From positions 62,001 through 126,000 of the forward strand of contig NZ_FZOR01000003.1 in assembly GCF_900188445.1 (NCBI RefSeq): DNA of 64,000 nucleotides. The letters are read 5' to 3'. Source of the stretch: Actinomadura meyerae (GTDB lineage Bacteria > Actinomycetota > Actinomycetes > Streptosporangiales > Streptosporangiaceae). Of this stretch, positions 58,522 through 64,000 are shown in pieces. Under the pieces are notes generated by a model. The model saw only the letters and a list, made by a program, of their open reading frames with translations. It made no database searches and had not been told where the DNA came from. The first letter of the stretch is position 1. Every line of letters begins with the position of its first letter. The translations under genes were made by a program, and so were the position numbers.

Positions 58522-60983
58522 CCCTGTTCGTCGGCCGCGAGGCCGAGCTGCGCGCCTCTCTCGATCTGCTCGCCACGGTGCGCGAGGGCGCGGTGCAGGA
58601 CGTCGTCGGCGTGCACGGCATCGGCAAGTCGATGTTCCTGGAGAAGCTGGCCCAGGAGGCGGCGCGGCTCGACGGGACGCAGGTGTTCTCCGTCGACATG
58701 AAGCGGCACGGGCTCGGCGAGGGCTTCCGGAACGACTTCGGGGCGCAGGCCAGCACGGCCGTCCTCGTGGAGACGTTCAACCGCTCGCGCGAGCTGATGA
58801 AGCTGTTCGCCGAGCCGCCCTGCCGGGAGTTCGACGCCTTCCGGCAGGCCGCGCAGTTCCAGAGCCGCCGCGCCGACCGGGTCCTGTACGGCAACGCCCT
58901 GCACGTCGGGCGCCGCGGGCGGATCGAGAAGGCCGAGATCACCAACGTCATCGAGGTCGGCGACGAGGAGGTCCGGCGGCAGATCCGGGAGGCGCAGAGC
59001 GAGATCGACGACGCCTTCCTGCGGGCCTGGACCGAGTTCACGCTGAACCGCCGCGTCCTCATCACGGTCGACACCTTCGAGCTGATCGCCGACGACGAGA
59101 TGGGCCAGTGGATGACCCGGCTAGCGCTGCGGCTCCCGCGGACCCTCATCGTCATCGCCCGGACCCCGTCCGACCACAGCTTCGGTACCTACTCCCCGCA
59201 GTTCCAGCAGGTCCCGCTCGACAACTTCACCCCGGCCGAGGTGCGCGACTACCTGGCCCGGCGCTTCGGCCCCGAGGTGCCCGACCCCGGGCTGGCAGAG
59301 GTCGCGCACGCCTTCACCGACGGGCATCCCGGCGGGGTGAGCCTGGTCGCCGACCTGATCGGCGAGAAGGGCGCCGCCGCGCTCGGCCCGCGGGAGCTCC
59401 ACCGGCTGCTGGACCGCCTCCCCTCCGATCCCGAGCAGCGCTGGGCCGAACTCGTCAACATGATCCTGGAGGCCGTCCGGGAGCCCCGGCTGCGGCAGGC
59501 GGTCGAGGCCGCCTCGATCACCAGCACGTTCGACGGCAAGCTGCTCGCCGACCTCATGCGCGCGGACGGGGCCGACGACGGCCGCAACACCGGCGACATC
59601 ATCGGCAAGCTCCGCGGGCTCCGCCTCCTCCAGCAGGTCCCGGCGCTCACCGGCGAGCCGTCGGACCGGTTCCGGCTGCACGAGTTCATCCGCCGCTCCG
59701 TCTCGCTCCGGCTGCGGACCCACCACCGGTACGAGCGCTGGATCCCGCTGCACCGCGCCGCGGCCGAGCACTACTACGGGCTCCTGCGGGGATGGGAGGA
59801 CGACAATTACGACTCCTACGGGTCGTGGTACCGCCTGGAGGACCCCGACTGGCAGGAGCAGAAGCGCGAGTGGCTGTTCCACGCCGGGATGCTGAGCAGC
59901 CGGCGCGCCGTGACGCGGGCCAGGTTCACGCTGGTGTTCCTGGAGTCCGTCTGGTGGTGGGCGTCCTACCTGCCGTTCCCGCTGACCCGCCGGCTCCTGG
60001 CCGACTGGGGCCGCGCCTCGGACGTGTGGAGCGGCACCCGCAGCACCGCCCCCGTCTCGCTCGCGCGGCGCAAGACCGACGACCAGCAGCTCACCGACGC
60101 GCTGACGTTCCTGCTGGACAACTATCCCGTCAGCTACCTCAAACCGGCCAGCGCGCCGTGGGACGACCTGCGCGGCAAGCTCCTCCTCATCCGCAGGCTG
60201 TGCGGGCTGCGCGGCCCGGCGGCCAAGGACACGACCCCGGAGGAGGCCGAGGACATGGCGAGGGCCGACGCCCTCATCACCGTGTTCCTCGCCCACACCC
60301 GGCGGTTCAAGGATCCCGCCGACCCGCGTGCGGAGAGCTACTACGAGGAGGCGCTCAGCCGCTTCGAGCAGCTCGGCGACGAGTGGAACCGCGCCTGGAT
60401 GTTCTACGAGCACGGCGACCTGGCGCTCGAACGGGGGGACCTCGACCTGGCCATGGCCAGGATCGCCGAATGCGGGCGCCGGGCGCGTGCCCTGGCCGAG
60501 CGGACCGAGGAATGGGACCACGAGTTGCTCGCGAACGCCCACCGCACGCAGGCCGACGTCTTCTGGGCCCGCGACGATATGCCGCGCGCGGGCGCGGCCT
60601 ACGGCCGGGCGGTCGCGCACGCGTACTGGTTCCAGGGGATGCCGCACGCCCCCGACGAGTACTCCCAGCAGTTCTACGTGGAGATCACCACGCGTGCCGC
60701 CGAACGCGTGGCCGCCCTCGCCGACCGCCCATCGCCGCTCGGCCCGTTCGCGGACTCGCTCCTGGCGGAGGTCCCCCGCGAGGGCGAACCTCCGGACGCC
60801 ACCGGCCTCGGCACCGATCTCGTCCAGATCAGGACCCGGCTCTTCCCGGCGGGCCCCACCTCGGACGAGATACGGCTGGAGGAGTCGGCGTTCATGGGCG
60901 ACTGGAACGTCCTCTTCGAGGACGCCGCGGACCCGGTGGCGGGCCTGGAAGCGCTCGCGGCGAACGCCGAGCCCGATCCTTGA
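58518..60983 (+). CDS. STAND-like ATPase with helical repeat domain
   Basis: 821 residues. Walker A GVHGIGKS (31-38) and a Walker B-like LITVDTFE (181-188) place it in the AAA/STAND class; RTPSDHSFGTYSPQF may hold a sensor. After about residue 330 it is helical and TPR-like (LHRAAAEHYYGLLRGWEDD, RFEQLGDEWNRAWMFYEHGD, RTQADVFWARDDMPRAGAAY). STAND proteins are ATP-driven switches for signalling or defence. It is coupled to a membrane protein, and the membrane coil-coil and PH genes lie upstream, suggesting an envelope-linked signalling output. Function not established. Confidence 0.86.
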   Translation: MTLFVGREAELRASLDLLATVREGAVQDVVGVHGIGKSMFLEKLAQEAARLDGTQVFSVDMKRHGLGEGFRNDFGAQASTAVLVETFNRSRELMKLFAEPPCREFDAFRQAAQFQSRRADRVLYGNALHVGRRGRIEKAEITNVIEVGDEEVRRQIREAQSEIDDAFLRAWTEFTLNRRVLITVDTFELIADDEMGQWMTRLALRLPRTLIVIARTPSDHSFGTYSPQFQQVPLDNFTPAEVRDYLARRFGPEVPDPGLAEVAHAFTDGHPGGVSLVADLIGEKGAAALGPRELHRLLDRLPSDPEQRWAELVNMILEAVREPRLRQAVEAASITSTFDGKLLADLMRADGADDGRNTGDIIGKLRGLRLLQQVPALTGEPSDRFRLHEFIRRSVSLRLRTHHRYERWIPLHRAAAEHYYGLLRGWEDDNYDSYGSWYRLEDPDWQEQKREWLFHAGMLSSRRAVTRARFTLVFLESVWWWASYLPFPLTRRLLADWGRASDVWSGTRSTAPVSLARRKTDDQQLTDALTFLLDNYPVSYLKPASAPWDDLRGKLLLIRRLCGLRGPAAKDTTPEEAEDMARADALITVFLAHTRRFKDPADPRAESYYEEALSRFEQLGDEWNRAWMFYEHGDLALERGDLDLAMARIAECGRRARALAERTEEWDHELLANAHRTQADVFWARDDMPRAGAAYGRAVAHAYWFQGMPHAPDEYSQQFYVEITTRAAERVAALADRPSPLGPFADSLLAEVPREGEPPDATGLGTDLVQIRTRLFPAGPTSDEIRLEESAFMGDWNVLFEDAADPVAGLEALAANAEPDP

Positions 60984-61024
60984 GCCGGGCCGATCCTTGA
61001 GCCGGGCCGATCCTTGAGTCGGGC
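60974..61024. repeat. Three 17-bp tandem repeats at the 3' end of the ATPase gene
   Basis: Three head-to-tail copies of cgatccttgagccgggc (the third with one change) span the ATPase stop codon and run 41 bp into the convergent gap. They are self-complementary enough to form short stems, so may act as a convergent terminator, or be recent slippage. Confidence 0.7.
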
Positions 61025-61040
61025 CGTGCGCGCGCGGGGA

Positions 61041-61667
61041 TCAGGTCTCGAGGCCGAGCCGTTCGGCGAGCCACTCGGCCTGCCAACGGCGTTCCCGCTC
61101 GTAGAGGTCGGCGTGACCGGCGTCCGTGCGGTGGTTGGCCGCGCGAGCGGCGATGTAGGCCACGGTCGCGGCGGGATACGCCTCCGCGGCCTCCTCGGCG
61201 TCCACGACGAGGCCGCACAGCCGCCCCGCCCGCGACGCGAAACCCGCCGCCTCGGCGCACGCACGGGCGGCCTCTGCGACGCTGCCCGGACCGGCGCCCT
61301 CCAGCCGCTCCGCCTCCGCGGCGAGCCCCGCCGCACGCAGCTCCCCGGCGGCGTGGGCGGCGGCGCGCCCGACGCACGCCGAGGCGAACTCCGCCGCGGT
61401 GGACGGCGTCCACTCCGCGGACCGGTCGAGCAGCCTGGCGGATCGCGCGACCACCTTGTGCGGCAGTTCGACGACCGGCGCGGCCAGCTCGACGGACCAG
61501 AGCTCCTCCCCCAGCCAGTACGGGAGGTCGGCCGGGCGGCAGGCGTGGAACCCGGCCGCGCACTGCTCGGTCCCGTCGGCGGCGTACCACGTGCCGGGCT
61601 CCCAGACATGGCCGGTGAACGGGCTCCTCGTCCCGGCGCGCAGGAACTTCCAGTAGGTCGAGGTCAA
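61041..61667 (-). CDS. DUF7666-like protein
   Basis: 208 residues from the TTG overlapping the zf-HC2 stop (TTGA). The N-terminal part (STYWKFLRAGTRSPFTGHVWEP, ADGTEQCAAGFHACR, LWSVELAAPVVELPHKVVARSARLLDR) matches the DUF7666 style; the rest is Ala/Arg-rich and helical. Last gene of a four-gene operon with a GNAT protein and a sigma-like/zf-HC2 pair. Function unknown. Confidence 0.75.
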   Translation of the reverse strand: MTSTYWKFLRAGTRSPFTGHVWEPGTWYAADGTEQCAAGFHACRPADLPYWLGEELWSVELAAPVVELPHKVVARSARLLDRSAEWTPSTAAEFASACVGRAAAHAAGELRAAGLAAEAERLEGAGPGSVAEAARACAEAAGFASRAGRLCGLVVDAEEAAEAYPAATVAYIAARAANHRTDAGHADLYERERRWQAEWLAERLGLET

Positions 61668-61909
61668 TGGTCCCGCCCGTGTTCGACGATGCCGGCCAGC
61701 CGCCGCCGCAGCGCCTCGTCCGGCATCGCGGCGGCCACCGAGCCGAGCGCCGACAGCGCCGCGTGCGCCTTGTCGTTCTGCGCCATGCACGGCGGGCAGA
61801 AGAGCAGGTGCTGCTCGTAGGCCTCCCGTTCGGCCTCCGGGAGGGCGCCGGCCTGCCAGCGGAACAGCAGCCCCGAGACCACCTCGCAGCTCACGTCAGC
61901 CGCGCGCAT
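61664..61909 (-). CDS. zf-HC2-type anti-sigma-like protein
   Basis: 81 residues, ATG with gagggaggg upstream. A single zinc-binding HxxxCxxC (HLLFCPPC) in a helical 80-residue protein without a membrane segment, as in soluble ZAS-type anti-sigma factors. It starts inside the end of the sigma-like gene, and such pairs are usually cotranscribed. It probably holds the adjacent sigma-like protein inactive until metal is lost. Confidence 0.8.
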   Translation of the reverse strand: MRAADVSCEVVSGLLFRWQAGALPEAEREAYEQHLLFCPPCMAQNDKAHAALSALGSVAAAMPDEALRRRLAGIVEHGRDH

Positions 61910-62492
61910 GCGCGCCCTCCCTCACCGCCACGTCCAGCGCCACGACGTAGCTCTCCCGAGCCGACTCCAGCAGCACCTCCTGCTCCTTCCGCCCGTACCC
62001 CGACACCGTCTCCGCCTGGTCCTCGCGGAGGGCGGCCACGTCCCGCAGCACCAGCAGGAGACGCGGCCCCGGCGGGACGGCCCGCAGCGCGGCCAGCACC
62101 TGGCCGGGCTCCGGCGTCAGACCGGGCGGCCAAGCCGGCGGCTCCTCGTCCCACCAGCCCGCCCACGGGTCGTCCTCGCCGAGGAACGTCCCGGGCCAGA
62201 CGGTCTCCCGGCCGACCGTGTCGAGCAGCCCGTCCTCGTCGAGGACGTCCACCACGTGGCCCAGCACGGCCGCACGCAGGCCCGCCTCCGGACGGCGGCC
62301 CGCGGAGAGGTCGGCGACGAGCCGCTCCCAGGCGCGGGCCGCACTGTCGCCGGGCCCCGCGTCCAAGGCGAGGGCACGGGCGAGCAGGTCCACCACGGGA
62401 TGGTCGCGGCGGAGCAGTGCGTCCAGCGCCGCGACGTCCCCGGCGCGGATGCGCCGGCCCGCCTCGAGATCGGCGGCCTCGTCCCCGGGCAT
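61896..62492 (-). CDS. Divergent sigma-70-family (ECF-like) factor
   Basis: 198 residues from the ATG with ggagagcgc upstream; a GTG 30 bp upstream is possible. It has an R2-like N-terminal half (GRRIRAGDVAALDALLRRDHPVVDLLARALALD) and an R4-like end (LLLVLRDVAALREDQAETVSGYGRKEQEVLLESARESYVVALD), though both are degenerate compared with standard ECF factors. The adjacent zf-HC2 gene strongly supports a sigma/anti-sigma pair. Could alternatively be a sigma-like regulator that no longer binds core polymerase. Confidence 0.65.
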   Translation of the reverse strand: MPGDEAADLEAGRRIRAGDVAALDALLRRDHPVVDLLARALALDAGPGDSAARAWERLVADLSAGRRPEAGLRAAVLGHVVDVLDEDGLLDTVGRETVWPGTFLGEDDPWAGWWDEEPPAWPPGLTPEPGQVLAALRAVPPGPRLLLVLRDVAALREDQAETVSGYGRKEQEVLLESARESYVVALDVAVREGAHARG

Positions 62493-62508
62493 GCGCTCTC
62501 CGGCGCTC

Positions 62509-63303
62509 TCAGTCCCGGGCACCGTTCGCCTCGCCGCCGAGCCGAGGCACCTCGTGCAGCCGGGAGAGCGGCCACAACGGGACCGAGTCGCCCCACGCCA
62601 TGACGGCCTCGCGCATCGCCAGGTACTCGGGGTCGCCCCTGCGCACGGCGTCCTCGCCCTCGCTCTCCCGCACGTACTCCTCCAGGTAGCGCAGGAGAGA
62701 CTCGGCCGGGACCCGGTCCCGATCCAGGTCGAAGGAGATCAGGAGCATGTCGCGCACGCGCGGCTGGCCGGCGCGCAGCGACGGCTGGAAGTAGGGGAAG
62801 GGCAGGAGCCGGGCTCCCGCCCGGTCGTAGAAGCGCACCCTCGCGACCGGGTCGCCGTGCGGCCCGGACCGGTGGAAGCGCGGGTCCTCGATCTCGGCGA
62901 GCACGGCGAGGGGGGCCAGTTCGGCGCGCCACTTCGGCAGCACGGCGCCGAGCAGCTCGCCCCCGACACCGCGGCCCCGCATCGCGCCCGACACGGCCAG
63001 GTAGGACAGCAGCATGATCCCGGTGGCGGCGGAGTACTCCCCGAGGGCCCCGGCGACGGGCTCGCCGTCCTCCAGCACGATCGTGCCGTGGAAGCCGGGC
63101 AGCGGGCCCTGCCACGCGATCCGGAACTCCTCGGCCCCCACGAGCTCGGACGGCGGGAAGGCCGGGGCGAGCACCCGCTCGTAGAACCGGCGGGCTGTCC
63201 CGTCGTCCGCGTCCGCCAGGTCCACGAAACCGAATCCCTCGGCACGGGCCGGTTCGCCCGCCCGCGCACCGGTGCGCTCGTTCGATGCCACTCGCTCCGT
63301 CAC
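62509..63303 (-). CDS. GNAT-family N-acetyltransferase
   Basis: 264 residues from the GTG at 63303 with gggggt upstream; an ATG 24 bp further upstream is an alternative. The GNAT core has the acetyl-CoA loop AMRGRGVGGELL (V/I-x-x-x-x-R/Q-GxGxx motif) and the family beta-bulge MLLSYLAVSG. The C-terminal half is longer than usual (RYLEEYVRESEGEDAVRRGD). First gene of the sigma-like operon. Too large and separate to be a TacT-type toxin paired with the DUF1778 protein downstream. Confidence 0.86.
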   Translation of the reverse strand: MTERVASNERTGARAGEPARAEGFGFVDLADADDGTARRFYERVLAPAFPPSELVGAEEFRIAWQGPLPGFHGTIVLEDGEPVAGALGEYSAATGIMLLSYLAVSGAMRGRGVGGELLGAVLPKWRAELAPLAVLAEIEDPRFHRSGPHGDPVARVRFYDRAGARLLPFPYFQPSLRAGQPRVRDMLLISFDLDRDRVPAESLLRYLEEYVRESEGEDAVRRGDPEYLAMREAVMAWGDSVPLWPLSRLHEVPRLGGEANGARD

Positions 63304-63478
63304 ACCCCCATCGTTGCGTCCGCGCACTTGTTTGACCAGTCTCCGGACGGTTCCTTCGGACTGGTCGGCGGACTACTCCCCCGGAACCGCCGGCACCCCG
63401 CGATTCTCGTTCTCAGAGGGGATGTCCGGGTACCGCGGCTCGGCATACTTTGAGATGCCGTAAGGAGGGAGATCGGCC

Positions 63479-63745
63479 ATGCCCGAGCCGGTCCGCCAGG
63501 ACCATCCCGCCACCGAGCGCATCGCCTTCCCGACCTCCGCCGACCAGTACCTCGTGATCCGCAAAGCGGCGGAGCTGATCGGCTGGACGGTCACCGAGTA
63601 CGTCCTGTCCGCGGCCCTGGACCGGGCCGAACGCGACCTCTACGAACACGCGGCCGCCCAGGAGGCGCCGCCCGAGCCGGAGATGGCGGCCCCCTGCACC
63701 GCCGTCCTGTCGGCCCTCTCCGCACCCGCCGTCAACCTGAGCTGA
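63479..63745 (+). CDS. DUF1778 protein (RHH antitoxin-like)
   Basis: 88 residues, aaggaggga 8 bp before the ATG. DUF1778 ribbon-helix-helix core: TERIAFPTSADQYLVIRKAAELIGWTVTEYVLSAALDRAE, with a Pro/Ala-rich tail. DUF1778 proteins are usually the antitoxin of GNAT toxins of the TacAT type, but no small GNAT toxin follows; the next gene is a HIT protein on the other strand. It may be an orphan antitoxin or an independent regulator. Confidence 0.82.
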   Translation: MPEPVRQDHPATERIAFPTSADQYLVIRKAAELIGWTVTEYVLSAALDRAERDLYEHAAAQEAPPEPEMAAPCTAVLSALSAPAVNLS

Positions 63746-64000
63746 GGGCGCCGGCGAGGCGCCCGGCGTACTCGGCCGCCTCCGCGTCCGACGCGTACTT
63801 CTGCCGTGGCCAGAAGAACCCGCGCAACCCGTCCTTGCGGTTGCGCGGGACCACGTGGACGTGGAGGTGCGGCACGCTCTGGCTGACCCGGTTGTTCATC
63901 GCCACGAACGACCCCGCCGCGCCGAGCACCGACTCCATCGCGCCCGCGAGCCGCTGCGCGTACCCGAAGAACGGCCCGAGGAACTCCGCGGGCAGATCGG
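63732..64000 (-). CDS. HIT-family hydrolase, 3' part
   Basis: Partial gene running off the right edge; the frame is open to base 64000. The 89 visible residues contain the histidine-triad motif VPHLHVHVVPR after AGSFVAMNNRVSQS, and GFFWPRQKYASDAEAAEYA. HIT proteins hydrolyse nucleotide phosphates or phosphoramidates. The N-terminal sheet and the gene's own start lie outside. It ends in a 14-bp convergent overlap with the DUF1778 gene. Confidence 0.9.
   Translation of the reverse strand, partial: DLPAEFLGPFFGYAQRLAGAMESVLGAAGSFVAMNNRVSQSVPHLHVHVVPRNRKDGLRGFFWPRQKYASDAEAAEYAGRLAGALSSG

Noticed and set aside
62509..63745. TacAT-type toxin-antitoxin pair (GNAT plus DUF1778)
   Set aside because: The GNAT protein is 264 residues, heads its own divergent operon with sigma-like genes and lies upstream on the other strand, unlike TacAT operons.

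Overview
The window is high-GC DNA with the strong third-position GC bias of a filamentous actinomycete. F420-type LLM oxidoreductases, a PknG-type kinase, a DUF664/DinB protein, MEP-pathway isoprenoid genes and abundant HipA/XRE/WYL/PucR regulators fit Actinomadura or another Thermomonosporaceae/Streptosporangiales member. That placement is inference; no rRNA or tRNA gene is present to settle it.

Region 1 (1 to about 9,000) is most of an integrative, AICE-like mobile element whose left end lies outside the window. It carries the 3' part of a C5-cytosine methyltransferase, two paralogous XRE/DUF5919 regulators, a GntR-type protein with two winged-helix domains, an HD hydrolase, a Nudix hydrolase, small spread-type membrane proteins, an FtsK/TraB-type DNA translocase, an excisionase and a tyrosine recombinase. 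No replication initiator lies between tra and xis-int, where AICEs usually have one. A 10-bp-phased tandem motif (gggacgtcta) precedes both XRE genes and the integrase, suggesting one regulatory circuit.

Region 2 (9,300 to 23,000) is chromosomal: an ArsR-SRPBCC fusion with a 26-bp operator, a secreted SH3 protein, a two-component system, a molybdopterin oxidoreductase/flavin reductase/zinc-ribbon operon, a thioesterase, an LLM oxidoreductase, a cyclase, a HipA-like/DUF3037 pair, two tandem XRE paralogues of unknown C-terminal fold and a DUF4081-GNAT protein.

Region 3 (23,100 to 32,900) has three tandem secreted tripeptidyl-peptidase-like hydrolases, each with its own terminator and two sharing a 39-bp upstream repeat. 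They sit next to the MEP/membrane-protease cluster dxr-M50 protease-ispG and an HxlR regulator.

Region 4 (32,900 to 45,400) holds an orphan histidine kinase, an orphan solute-binding lipoprotein, a beta-alanine-type catabolic operon (class III aminotransferase plus mmsA) facing a PucR regulator, an alpha/beta hydrolase, a DapB-like dehydrogenase, a YbdK-type carboxylate-amine ligase and a WYL protein.

Region 5 (45,500 to 61,000) is the most striking part. A tightly coupled seven-gene operon encodes a coiled-coil protein, a PknG-type kinase with three extra N-terminal zinc-binding repeats, a PP2C phosphatase with two zinc ribbons, a VWA protein, an FHA protein with two zinc-ribbon-like modules, a GlnX-like membrane sensor and a GlnH-like lipoprotein. 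It is followed by a membrane coiled-coil protein, a PH-domain protein, and a membrane protein translationally coupled to a STAND-like ATPase with a helical repeat domain. I read this as an amino-acid-sensing phosphorylation complex, possibly with an ATPase output module.

Region 6 (61,000 to 64,000) has an operon of GNAT protein, divergent sigma-70-like factor, zf-HC2 protein and a DUF7666-like protein, then a DUF1778 protein and the 3' part of a HIT-family gene running off the right edge.
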